A stretch of DNA of 64,000 nt from Branchipolynoe longqiensis (lineage: Eukaryota > Annelida > Polychaeta > Phyllodocida > Polynoidae), in the NCBI GenBank assembly GCA_030323885.1, contig CM059198.1, forward strand, positions 14,360,462 to 14,424,461, in the 5' to 3' direction. How positions within the stretch are numbered: position 1 is the stretch's first letter; each line of letters starts with the position of its first letter. The notes beneath the pieces were generated by a model. That model saw only the letters and a list, made by a program, of their open reading frames with translations. It ran no database searches and had not been told where the DNA came from. The translations under genes and the position numbers were made by a program. Positions 32,035-42,370 of this stretch are shown here, in pieces.

Positions 32035-33560
32035 TAGGTGTGTCGGGGCGGGGGGGAGAGTGTGGGGGAGAGTGTGGGGGAGAGTGAGTGGGGAGTTTGG
32101 AAAGTGTGTGTGGAGAGTGTGTGTGCAGGTGGATACATGGTATGTGGAGTGTCTGTGAGTAGTTGGAGAGTGTGTGTGGAGCTAGTTTTGTGTGGGGTTT
32201 GTGAAGAGTTTTGTCTGTATAGGGAGAGTGTGTGTGTGAGGGTATGTGTGTGGGTGTGTGGAGAGTGGGTCTTTGAAGAATGTGTGTGTTGAGGGTATGC
32301 ATGTGGATGTGTGGAGAGTGCGTGTGAGCAGTTGGAGAGTGCGTCTGTGGAGTATATGTCTGTGGGTATGTGCATTGTGAGTGTCTGGAAATTGGGTGTG
32401 AGTGGGTGGATAGTGGGTGTGGAGGGTATGTGTGAGTGTGTGGAGAGAATGTGGAGAGCAATGGTGAGTGTGTGGAGAGTGAGTGGAGAGTATGTGTCAG
32501 TGGGTGGAGTGTGGGTGTGGATAGTATGTGTGAGGAGTGGAGAGTATGTGTGGAGAGTATATGTGAGTGTGTGGAGAGTGTGTGTGGCGAGTATGTGTGA
32601 GTGGGTGGAAAGTGGGTGTGGAGAGTATGCGTCAGTGAGTGGAGATTGTGGGTGGAGAGTATGTTTGAGTGGGTGGAGAGAGTGTGTGGAGAGTATGTCT
32701 GAGTGGGTGGAAAGTGGGGGTGAGAGTATGTGTGAGTGTGTGGAGAGTATGTCTGGAGAGTATGTGTGAGTGGGTGGAGAGTATGTGTGGAGAGTATGTG
32801 TGAGTGGGTGCAGATTATGTGTGGCGAGTATGTCTCGATGGGTGGAGAGTGTGTGTGGAGAGTATGTGTGACTGTGTGGAGATTGTGGGTGGAGAGTATG
32901 TGTGAGTGGGTGGAGAGTGTGTCTGGAGAGCATGTGTGAGTGTGTTGAGATTGTGGGTGGAGAGTATATGTGAGTGGGTGGAGAGTGTGTCTGGAGAGTA
33001 TGTGTGAGTGGGTGGAGATTGTGGGTGGAGGGTATGTGTGAGTGTGTGGAGAGTATATGTGGAGAGTATGTCTGAGTGTGTGGAGATTCTGGGTGGAGAG
33101 TATATGTGAGTGGGTGGAGAGTGTGGGTGGAGATTATGTGTGAATGGGTGGATAGTGTGGGTGGAGAGTATGTGTGAGTGGGTGGAGAGTGTGGGTGGAG
33201 ATTATGTGTTAGTGGGTGGAAAATGTATGTGTGAGTGTGTGGAGATTATGTGTGGAGAGTGTGTGTGGAGAGTATGTCTGAGTGGGTGGAGAGAGTGTGT
33301 GGAGAGTATGTGTGAGTGTGTGGAGAGTGTGTGAAGAGTATCTGTGAGAAAGTATGTCTGAGTGGGTTGAGAGTGTGTGTGGAGAGTATGTGGATGGGTG
33401 TTGGGGGAGTTGTTCTGTGGAGACTGTGTGTGAGTTGAGAGAGTTTGTGTGTGTATCTGAGAGTGGATCTGTGGACAATGTGTCTGAGTGGGTTGAAATC
33501 GGTGGTTGGATAGTGTCTTTGTGGGTGGATAGTGTCTGGGTGGAAAATGTGTGTTGTTAG
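32035..33560 (+). repeat. ~34-bp minisatellite of gagtgggtggagagtgtgtg units
   Basis: Forty or so units built from gagtgggtggagagtgtg and tggagagtatgtgt modules in variable order, 1.5 kb long. All long frames here are repeat-derived. Confidence 0.88.
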
Positions 33561-33640
33561 TTAAAAGTGTTATTCATCTGAACAATTGCTTTATCCGTGT
33601 CGAGGCACTGGTCTTCCAGCCATAGGTATGCATAGCAATA
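33560..33640 (-). mobile_element. CR1/L2-like LINE 3' end fragment
   Basis: ttattcatctgaac, ggcactggtcttccagccat match the 3' signature of the LINE at 38868-42357 in the same orientation. Only the last about 80 bp are present, a typical severe 5' truncation. A similar remnant lies at 37685-37745. Confidence 0.6.
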
Positions 33641-33670
33641 TTTTAGTTAGGCTACATAATAACGAGGAGC

Positions 33671-33884
33671 GGGACGTAGCTTAGGCGGTAGAGTGTCCAA
33701 CTGTGAAGGTGTGGGTCATCCGATCGATCCTGCTCAGTGGACACATTTGCAGTTTGGGCTATTTCGTTACCACAGCCTTTGATGAACAATTTGTAGACCA
33801 CTGGTTCATCAAAGGCTGTGGTATGTGCTGTCCTCTCTGTGGAAGAGTACATATAAAAAACCCTTTGCTGCTTATCGGAAAGAG
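33671..33884 (+). repeat. mollusc-type tRNA-headed SINE, 5' part
   Basis: The head gggacgtagcttaggcggta carries an A-box-like sequence, and cgatcgatcctg is B-box-like. The body includes tttgggctatttcgtta, caaaggctgtggtatgtgct and acatataaaaaaccctttgc. I know this body from bivalve and gastropod SINEs of the Deu-type group. It is interrupted at 33884 by a LINE insertion and resumes at about 34793. Confidence 0.75.
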
Positions 33885-34792
33885 CACTCCTACTTGCGTT
33901 AGAGTGCATCGAAACCTCAGCCAGTCATAAATTCATCATTTTCACTGACTCTTTTTCCTGCCTTCAGGCTTTAAGCAATAGGAAACTGGACCACCCAATA
34001 CTACTTAAGGTACTCATTAAACTAAACTTTCTTTCAATAGCAAACATCTTACATTCACCTATGTTGGGTGCCCAGTCATGTGGGTATCCCAGCATATGAG
34101 AGAGCAGATTAAGCGGCCACTCGAGCCCTGACTGCTTCTTTGGAACATTGTCATATTCCTCACTCTGATCTGAAACCAACCATTCAAAAATACATCTGGA
34201 ACCTATGGCAGATCGAATGGGATGAACACCCAAACAACAAACTCCATACAATTACCCCCTCCGTGAATGGACTGCCACGGAGTCGCCTGGAAGGGCCACA
34301 CGACCATGTTGTTTTAACAAGATACCGTATTGGACACTTGTGGCTTACACGTTTTTCTGCTCAAGAGGGACTCACCCTTTGAATGTATTTGATGTCAGTC
34401 CCCACTGACATTAAAACACACCTTATTAAACTGTGTGGATTTCATGGCCCAGTGCCAACAATTTTACACTGCAAACAGCATGCATGCATGACCTTTTTAC
34501 TAAAGTAAAACAAGAAAACATTTTAGCCTTTTTCAGGGCAGCTGGTTTGTACCACCTCGTATAGCTTTTTAAACAAATTTCATCAGTGAATAATACTATC
34601 ATCTAGAATTTTATTTAGGTTGACCAGAAACTATATGATTGTGAGTTAAACAAATTCATGAGTGTCTATTGACACAAAATTGATTGTATGCTTTTACATG
34701 TATAAGTGATGGTTTGAACCAAAACAAACATTTCTCGCCATGAATATGTCCTATCCTGCCAACACAGTTTAAAGCAACCACCATCAATCAAA
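33885..34792 (+). mobile_element. RNase H-bearing LINE, 5'-truncated, inserted in SINE with 15-bp duplication
   Basis: The LINE part starts inside the RNase H domain (gcgttagagtgcatcg), continues through the C-terminus and 3' untranslated region (as in 5027-7620), and ends with the catcaatcaa tail. Flanks gcttatcggaaagag (33870-33884) and gcttatcagaaagag (34793-34807) form a 15-bp target duplication with one mismatch. The same words are contiguous in the parent SINE. Confidence 0.85.
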
Positions 34793-34850
34793 GCTTATCA
34801 GAAAGAGTAGCCTGTGTGGCAGCACCAGGCTTCCTCCAAAGAAATATGCA
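34793..34850 (+). repeat. mollusc-type SINE, resumed 3' part
   Basis: gaaagagtagcctgtgtggc and ggcttcctcc continue the SINE body cut at 33884. Confidence 0.65.
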
Positions 34851-35020
34851 CCTGGAGCAGGACTCAAACCCACACTTCTTCCCATTTCTGGGGTCTTGCA
34901 TGCTAACCATAACATGACCTAGACTCTGATGGAATTACTCTATCCATGCATGATGCATATCGGTCTATGTGACACCTTGTCTGAGAGGTCAGTGCGGACT
35001 ACTACACTTGTCCCCCCTGG
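34851..35020 (-). repeat. tRNA-derived SINE (second family), copy 1
   Basis: On minus, ggttagcatgcaagacccca and a B-box-like gggtttgagtcctgc are visible. It ends with the shared tgtagtagtccgcactgacc word. It resembles 35185-35375. Confidence 0.6.
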
Positions 35021-35184
35021 AATTGTCAGTATTTTAAATGATTTACATCCATGAGTTGTTTATTGCTTATAATTACATACATGCATACATACAAGTAATG
35101 CACTTACATATGCACATACACAGGGTGCATTCAGCAAGCACACAGTAGATAGCTTGTATGGTATCCTCGTCAGGAACCAGTGTC

Positions 35185-35375
35185 ATGGGGATGAAGAAAA
35201 TGGTGAATGTTGCACCTAGAGCAGGATTCGAAACCACACTTCTTTCCATTTCCAGGATTAGGGTGCTAACCATTTCACTACCTAGGCTCCCTGATGCAAT
35301 GACCCTATCTATGCTCACATGTCTACCTGGCTTGTTGGCTGAGAGCTCAGTGCAGATTACTACAATGTTTTAGAC
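35185..35375 (-). repeat. tRNA-derived SINE (second family), copy 2
   Basis: Read on minus, the head is gcctaggtagtgaaatggtt (A box) with ggtttcgaatcctgctc (B box) about 35 bp on. The shared word aatctgcactgag lies at the other side, as in copy 1. The head looks tRNA-like but the spacing and arms do not make a functional tRNA. Confidence 0.65.
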
Positions 35376-37050
35376 ATGGGACTTTGAATCGGTACTGTTA
35401 GAAGCTTGTTGACAGCAGGACCGGTCGGTTGGCAATGCACAGGCTGGCCTGGCACTAGTTACTTCCGCCCTGCTGTCTCCAGGATAGGGCTGCTAAATAA
35501 CCCTATACACAAATCTTCAGAAGGCTGACTTAATTTGAAATACAATCTGCTACATATGTGGTTCAAATGCTTATCTATCATATTCCATCTTTTGAGTGAA
35601 AAATGTATTAAATCATGTAGATTAATGGACTTTAAAAGTTGAATCAAGAGTCGATTCGAATCTAATGATCACAATCTCGGTTGTATTGCATTCTCTCAGA
35701 GTTCCTCCACTGCATGCCAATCCAGATAAACAATGGATGCTGGAACAAGGACCTCCACTGCTTGCTTATAGTTGATTCATACCGTGGCAGTGTTTGCTCG
35801 GATTTAGGCTGGGTTGCAATTCACTCCTACTCTGGATAGGCTTCCACCACTCCATATATGTGGGAGATGGCCCACCTAAGGGGTCACACCAAGCAGCTGT
35901 CATTGTCATGATGTTATAACCCTGTACTCGTGTGTCAAGGCTGAGGCTATGCTCTAACTTAATGACAGCATTTTGGTGTATGGCTATGTGGTGTATCTTT
36001 AGGAAACAGAGAGGACCAGTTAATATGCTTACTCAACCCTTAATGATCAGGTCTATGGCAAGGTGGGAATATGTATGATAAAGGTCATGTATAATGGACT
36101 GTAATGCGAATTCAATTTCTAATTGTATATATATGTATATAGGTATTTAACTGCAACTCCTCCCTTCAACACTCTTTCCCGCCACTGGTTACGGCCCTGG
36201 TGTATAGGCAGCAGGCAACACTGCTACTCCAATTCTTTTGTTAATTGTCCTTTTGCTTGAGATCACTTTGAGCAATTCCTTGTAATGTGCAAAAAGGAAC
36301 ATGATTTTCATTGTTGTAAGTACCTAGCCAGTAATAACTAAAAATGGGTTCATTCTCACTGTAAGCCATGACTCAAATGAGATGGTGAGTCATTACAATA
36401 TTGCAAAGCATTGTGCAACATTGTACAACATGGCATGAGACTATGCAGTAATATCACCATCCAACCCATTATGTATGTAACTAGGTCAACTTTCATCGTG
36501 TGACTGGAATGGTGGCCATGTGACATGGCCGCCTAGCCCTCCGCTTAATTATCTCCCATGAAAAGACTAGCTCCAGAAAATATAAAGGAGTCTTGGCAGC
36601 GTTCTGTAGGTCCACATGGGATTTTCCAGTTGCATAGTCCGACAGTTTTGAGATTCTGGCATCGCTTTTAGGAAACATATTCAGGTTATCGTTATAATCT
36701 ACTTTCTATTTTGTAATCTTTAGTTGAAATGGATAACTATTGAGATATTTGAAGTGAAAACATGCAAAATAAATGTTGGTATGAACGTCAAGGTTCTGAC
36801 ACCATAGGCTTCACTAGTAATATGTTGAATTAAACTGACTTAGAATTCTCCTCTATGTAGCAAAGAACAAGCTTAATTAGTGCACAAGTTGGATATGTAG
36901 GATCACATTGAAATAAGTGTCTTGGTTTAGAAATGTATATGCCTTCATCAGAGTGCAACTTTAGCCCTAACCCATCTGTGTATTGGTTTTCCAAAGGGTA
37001 TATAAGCATTGTTAGACCCTGCGGTTTGATGAGTAGGTCGCATTCAGTTC
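35376..37050. other. unrecognised, low-coding interval
   Basis: No frame with a recognisable domain. A short tatatatgtatatag tract lies at about 36126. Ordinary AT-rich sequence. Confidence 0.4.
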
Positions 37051-37059
37051 CACCACAAA

Positions 37060-37525
37060 TAGTCACAAGACAAAAGATCATAAGACAAAAGCTCACAAGA
37101 CAAAAGCTTACAAGACAAAAGCTCACACCCTTAATGAAAAAGGAGACAAAATCTCACAACCTTTAATCAGGGTCAGTTGTTCTCACCTATCACATTTCAT
37201 TTCACACCTCCTGAATAACACATATTAGGTACATGACTAAAAAATTGTTCATTTGTGTAATTGTTTTAAAACTGGTACCATTGGAGAGATTTGTTTGTTT
37301 GTTTTGTTTGTTAGGGTTATACGTCCTAGCAAAGCCTATGGTCATATCAAGATGGGTACCGACTTGTGATAGTAGGCACCAATGGTGACAGTATAGTGCT
37401 GCCCCACTGGGAGATCAGGCCACCAGTACCATGACCCGATACTGAGCTAACCAGTCCTTGCCCTATAGAAATTGTCTTGTGAGCTTCTGTCTTGTGAGAT
37501 TCTATCTTGTGAGCTTTTGTCGGCG
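37060..37525. repeat. inverted acaagacaaaagctc minisatellite arms flanking a SINE fragment
   Basis: 37065-37130 holds about five units of acaagacaaaagctc. 37463-37520 holds three or four units of the reverse complement (cttgtgagcttttgtc). Between them, 37310-37460 is a minus-strand fragment of the 54812 SINE (cgtcctagcaaagcc, ctgccccactgggaga, cttgccctat). The inverted arms look like transposon ends but no duplication is evident. Confidence 0.65.
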
Positions 37526-37853
37526 CACCATCGCCATCAGGTCTGTTTCATCACAACACCAGCATTTCATAAATCAGTCCCACATGGCCAGAAGCGACAC
37601 AACTTGTGTCACTAACATAGCCATGTGTTACATGCCAATATTCTTAAGGCTCATAAGGCTTGTGAGCATTAGCAATACATGTAGTTTATTCATTGAGTAA
37701 TGTCTTTTGTCAGCATCAGAGCACTGGTTTTCGAGTCATACAGTAAACTTGTGTGATACGTAGATGAAGCTATCAGTCATTAACTGCATACGATTCCCAT
37801 TCAATAATATTACATACGTAGTATGCATGTGATGAATATGCATGGCATGGCAT

Positions 37854-38349
37854 TGTAAAGTCGCCGGCTGGTGGTGTGAGTGGTGTGGACAAGCCCAGAG
37901 AAATCAATACAGGTAATGAAGGCAAGTAGGTAAAGAGTGAAAGAAGGAGAGTGAGACTCCTTGATTTATTATCTTATATAGGTTGCTAGAATCCAAGATG
38001 GCAGTGGTCACATGGGTTGATCCACCAATCAGAGTTCAATCTGTTGTATCCAAGGCCTTGTTATGCTGGCTACAGTGCCTTGTAGTCGCCAATGATCCAT
38101 AAATAACACCATGGGGGGATGGGTTATGTGAGGTGACTCCTCCAAAGACTATTCTAAGAAGTGACACTCCTCCAAAGACTATTTTACTATGCAATTTCTA
38201 TACCTAATGAGTAATAGTTTACCAATTCCACATATCCCTCATATGCCTTTGGATTTTATATATTACCATTTACCATTATATAGACAAGTTGCAATTTATT
38301 ATAGTAGTTTCACATATATCCTCATGCCATTAGATCGGAAAATTTTACA
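37854..38349 (+). repeat. solo TGTAAA...TTTTACA terminal repeat with GCAT duplication
   Basis: 496 bp, starting tgtaaagtcgccgg and ending aattttaca. The flanks gcat (37850-37853) and gcat (38350-38353) form a 4-bp target duplication. It contains a TATA-like cttatatagg at about 37973. It is collinear with 11030-11537. The TGT/ACA tips and the 4-bp duplication fit a solo LTR. Confidence 0.75.
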
Positions 38350-38584
38350 GCATGGTTCTGGTATTTCCTTTTTTTTTGCCCTTTTTTGCCCTTTTTTTCC
38401 TTTTGCCTTCTTTTTCCATTTTTACCATCGCTAATAGTGTGACCTAAGGGATATCTCAACATCTATGGAGGCAGGGTGAAAAACAATGAGTCCAGCAATC
38501 ACCTTCTGGCAGTGGGTGACCCCTCCCACCCGTACTCATCTGTGTTGGATCTCTTCACAGTTGTTCTCCGTCCATAACTCTGAC

Positions 38585-38725
38585 ATATGAAGAGTTCAGG
38601 TGCAAAACCCTGTAAAAGAAAAAAGTAAGAATGTAAAGAAATCAACTTTTTCAAGGTTTGATTGCAATGTTTATGTCAATTTTTCGATTGGCGTTTAAGG
38701 GGTTTTGCACCTGAACTCTTCATAT
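38585..38725. repeat. 26-bp perfect inverted repeat around an 89-nt loop
   Basis: atatgaagagttcaggtgca at 38585 is repeated inverted, ending at 38725. The right arm leads directly into the dispersed 150-bp repeat (38726-38830, copy of 27290-27440). Confidence 0.75.
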
Positions 38726-38830
38726 ACACATCATGTAAACCTTCATATGAACATGGATTCTGCTATTATTTTGAATGTTCTCTGCTATTATTTGGAAGCC
38801 TTTCACCTTTGGTGTCCATGTCATACGTCA
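38700..38830 (+). repeat. dispersed ~150-bp repeat, copy 2
   Basis: Ordered similarity with 27290-27440 (aaaccttcatat, gctattattt, ggtgtccatgtcata). Confidence 0.6.
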
Positions 38831-39392
38831 CTGCCCAGTATCAGAGATTTATTATTTTTTTTTTTTGGTAAAGTATTTATTCATCTGAATATGACATTTG
38901 TCAGTGCCGGAGCACTGGTCTTCCGGCCATCTTACTATCGGAATTGACATTTGAAATAATCTAAGTTTGATCAGTGCTGTATTAGTCACAGCACCGATCG
39001 TGTAGAATTAAGGGAGTGGCTCCTGCTGTATAATGTACAGCACCAGTCACTGCGGTTCATACAAAAATGGGGAGCGGCACCGAGTAGAGGGTGTATACTC
39101 GGGGCAACTCAAACAATCATTGTGGGTTACATTTTTCTCTTATAAAACAAGCTAAGTTTATAGTTGTCAAGGCATTTTGTCTGTCTTATGTAATGTTCAA
39201 TGTGTTTAACCAGATTGATAGTTGTGTAGGATGTTCGGTGTGTTGTTGGTTTGTTCATGATGGTTAAGGGTGGTGGCAGGGGAGGGGGGCCCATTGGGGT
39301 GGGTGGCAGGGGGGAAAAACCCACAGGAGAGCAAGCGAGGATGCGGGGGGGGAGGCAGGAGCTCAGGGCTTTGCTAGTAATTACTACAGTAG

Positions 39393-40010
39393 TCATTCAA
39401 GGGCCTGAATAACCAGATGGGCTTTATATGCATTTTTGAAGGCTAGTATTGTTTCTGTTTCTCTAACTCTGATAGGGAGGTCATTCCACATGCAACTACC
39501 TTTGTAAATTGGTGCTCCCTTATATTTATTTGTTGAGGGGTGTGGTACATTGAGCAGGGTGGAGGCTCCTCTTCTTGTTATTCTATTTGTGCGGTCAATG
39601 AATTTTTCATCTTTTGCGCGTTTGTGCATTAGTGCCATCAGGTGTAGGTCCCTTTGCTCTGAGAGAGTATCCAATTTTGCTTTCTTGTGCAGTTCGGCCA
39701 CACTGAGTATCTTGCCTTGGTAAACTGTTCTCAGTGCTCGGTTCTGAATTCTTTGCAGTTTGATCTTTTGTTGTTTTGTTAAGAGTTCATATATGATGTC
39801 ATTGTAATCTATAACAGGCAATAGTGTAGTCTTGTACATGAGTAGTGCAGTGTTTTCACTTATGAATTCCCTTAATTTCCTAAAAGTTGTCAGTTTTAGT
39901 GCCAGTGTTTGATTCAGTCTTGCCAATTGTCGATTCCCATTTAGAGTGGAGTCTAGAGTTGTGCCCAGGTATTTGTAGGAGTCCACTTCACGAAGTAAGG
40001 TACCACCCAT
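39393..40010 (-). pseudogene. LINE reverse transcriptase, thumb and C-terminus
   Basis: It continues the RT after the frameshift: GGTLLREVDSYKYLGTTLDS is the YLG thumb motif, then LTKQQKIKLQRIQNRALRTV and the terminal MWNDLPIRVR element typical of CR1/L2-like proteins. The protein ends at 39393-39395 with LVIQALE. A G/C-rich untranslated stretch follows (39250-39360). Confidence 0.85.
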
Positions 40011-41220
40011 TTGTAGTTGGATTTGGGGGGGCTCTCGTTTTTCTCATTTTCGCCCCATAGATCACATACTCTGTCTTGGAACTATTTACTGTTAGTTTAT
40101 TTTCATGGCACCATGTATTCACCTTATCTAGCACCATGTCTGTCTGGGCTGCAGCTGCCACAATATCTCTATTGTGTACTGTGAGTGCTGCATCATCAGC
40201 AAATAATGTAAATGTTGCTCTTTCAGACACTAGTGGTAGGTCATTAATAAAGATTAGGAATAGCAGGGGTCCTAGGGTGGAGCCCTGTGGCACCCCGGTC
40301 TTGACCCTACGGGTGGTGGACTCATTGTTGTTTAGTTTTGTGCACTGCATCCTGTTCTTGAGATAATTTGCAAAGAAATTATATGCTTTGTTGCCTAATC
40401 CAGCTCTTGCTACTTTCTGCATCAGGATCTCGTGGTCAATTGTATCAAATGCCTTCTTGAAATCAAGGAAGACACTGATCGTTAGTTCACCTTTATCCAT
40501 GTTGCCCAAAAGTTCATCCAGTAGAGATGCCAGAGCCCCTGTTGTGGATTTGTTCTTTCTAAATCCATTTTGCTGGTAGGTCAGGTAGTTGGATGATTCA
40601 AGGAATGCTTTAACTTGGTCATGTATAATCTGTTCAATAATTTGTCCTGGAAGTGGCAGGATTGAAATTGGTTGCAGTTCACTGCAGTATCTTGGGTTAT
40701 TGGTCTTGGGGATTGGGGTGACTGTAGCTACCTTCCATGCATCGGGGAAGATGCCTGTTTTAATTATTAAGTTGTACATATGTGTGAATTCCCTAATTAA
40801 TGTTGTTATCGCCATCTTTATCAGGGCAGTACTGATGTCTTTTATACCAGACGATTTATAGGATCATATTTGATTTGTTCTGTCTAGGATTTCATCACAA
40901 GTTGTTTCTTGGAGATCATAGTTGTGGTTATTTAGTTTGGCTTGGTAACATTTTTGTTGGGCTGTTCCTCGATTAAATTTACTGGCTAACCTTTCTCCTA
41001 TCTCGATGAAATATTTATTGATTTCTTCTGTAAGTAGGTTATCATGTATCACATTGCCAGATTCTTCATTGGAAAGGCTACTAATTTTGGTCTGGTTTTC
41101 TGGTTCAATCTGTTTGAGTACATGCCAGCATTTTTTGGCATTGTTTCGATGTTTGTATAGTTGGTCTTGGAGGAATCTTGCTTTGGCTTTTCTGACTTCA
41201 TTTCTTGTTTTCCTCGTCAT
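39988..41220 (-). pseudogene. LINE reverse transcriptase, fingers and palm
   Basis: The linker (40864-41220) and palm (39988-40815) are in the same frame as the endonuclease and are split by a few stops near 40816-40863. RT motifs: PIPKTNNPRYCSELQPISIL, NGFRKNKSTT, FLDFKKAFDTIDH (motif A), TGVPQGSTLGPLLFLIFIN (motif B) and LFADDAAL (motif C, FADD, at about 40190-40205). The catalytic Asp residues are intact. The frame is lost near the C-run at 40024-40030. Confidence 0.88.
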
Positions 41221-41307
41221 ACATTTGGCTATGAACTCATCACCAGGGTCTTTAGATATTTCAAATTTGTGTCTGAAGTAGTCCCTGTCTTGTTGTAGTT
41301 ATGTTAG

Positions 41308-42357
41308 TTAATCATTAAGGTACCCAGCTGTGTTAGTTCTAATAGTGAGCTCTACTAGGGGGCAGTGCATGTCAGCTGCTTTTGTTATTGTTGTGTTAAG
41401 CATTTCCCAGCATTTGTTTGGGTCTTGTTCCACTAGGAGCTCTCTTTGGTTGAATTCCTGCAGTGAGTTTTCCATTTCTCTCTGATCGCAGTTTCGGTAT
41501 GAGCGTCCCCAGTAGGTGGCAGATCTCTTGTCATTCTTTATTTTCTTTTTTAGTATGTATATTGGTTTGTGGTCACTTATATTATAGTTGATAACTCCTG
41601 CATTGGTGCAGTGCTTAATATTGGTGAATGCTAGGTCTATTGTTTTGTCAGAGGTTCTGGTTATCCTGGTTGGTTTGTGTATCATTTGCTGGAGCTCATG
41701 ATCTGCAGCAAATTGTTTCAATGTTCCCCACAGAGTCTGTTTCTTTTCATTGTAATCCACATTAAAGTCTCCTAGTATGAGTATCTCATATTTGTCCATG
41801 TCGGTTATTTGTCTCATGGATTCATTTAGAAGGTCAATTCCTTTATTTAGATTGCCATCTGGAGGCCTATATATTTTGCCGATGAGTATACTCTTGGTGT
41901 GGGGTCTGATTACAATTGCCCATTGTAGTTCGATGTTGCAGTTGGAGAGGTTAAGGTCCTCATATTTCGATGTATCAGTATGCAGCTCATTTTTTGAATA
42001 TATTCCCAGTCCACCTCCTTGTTTAGTTTGACCATCTGGCCGCTTTGTTTTTCTGTCGGCTCTCATGAATTGGTAGCCTGGTACACTGGCTAGTCTATCT
42101 TCCATGTGACTGTTGAGCCATGTTTCCGATATTGTGAAGACATCAAATCCTGACTCAGGTAGGTCTATCCTTAGCGGGTCAATCTTGTTGGGGAGACTTC
42201 GTATGTTTAGATGGCCAATCTTGAAGCCTGGTTGGCCCTTCAGTTCTGTCAGAGGAAGTGCAGTAAAAGTAGGTGGCCCATCAACCACCAAACCCAGGTC
42301 CTCGCAATCGCTCTCCCGTGCACACAACCCCCCCCCCCACACCCAAGGACCCACCAA
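41308..42357 (-). pseudogene. LINE endonuclease domain (EEP family)
   Basis: This would nick target DNA for target-primed reverse transcription. Motifs along the frame: GHLNIRSLPNKID (about residue 46), FTISETWLNSH, GGGLGIYSKN, GKIYRPPDGN, ILILGDFNVDY, IDLAFTNI and the catalytic-His segment ISDHKPI. The core is complete and all expected catalytic residues (N, E, D-x-N, SDH) are visible. The start is uncertain because the first about 40 residues include a Gly/Trp-rich stretch encoded by a C-run (42326-42341) and may be untranslated. A stop at 41308-41310 separates it from the RT in the same frame. Confidence 0.85.
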
Positions 42358-42370
42358 CCCCCATGTGTGT

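Larger units (their letters stand above)
38868..42370 (-). mobile_element. CR1/L2-like LINE, nearly full length, inactive
   Basis: Reading minus, an apurinic-type endonuclease (41308-42357), linker (40864-41220), RT (39988-40815) and RT C-terminal region (39393-40010) are followed by a 3' untranslated region. The 3' end is ttcagatgaataaatacttt plus a T-run on plus (poly-A on minus) at 38853-38867. 3' fragments of the same group lie at 6407-7033, 33560-33640 and 37685-37745. No RNase H is present, and the motif pattern fits the CR1/L2 part of the Jockey-like superclade. I did not find a duplication at the 5' side. Confidence 0.85.

Noticed and set aside
35240..35310. tRNA gene on minus
   Set aside because: Same reason: tRNA-like head of a SINE with a second copy next to it.
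37060..37130. CRISPR-like array (acaagacaaaagctc units)
   Set aside because: Units are contiguous without unique spacers, in a eukaryotic context; it is a minisatellite.
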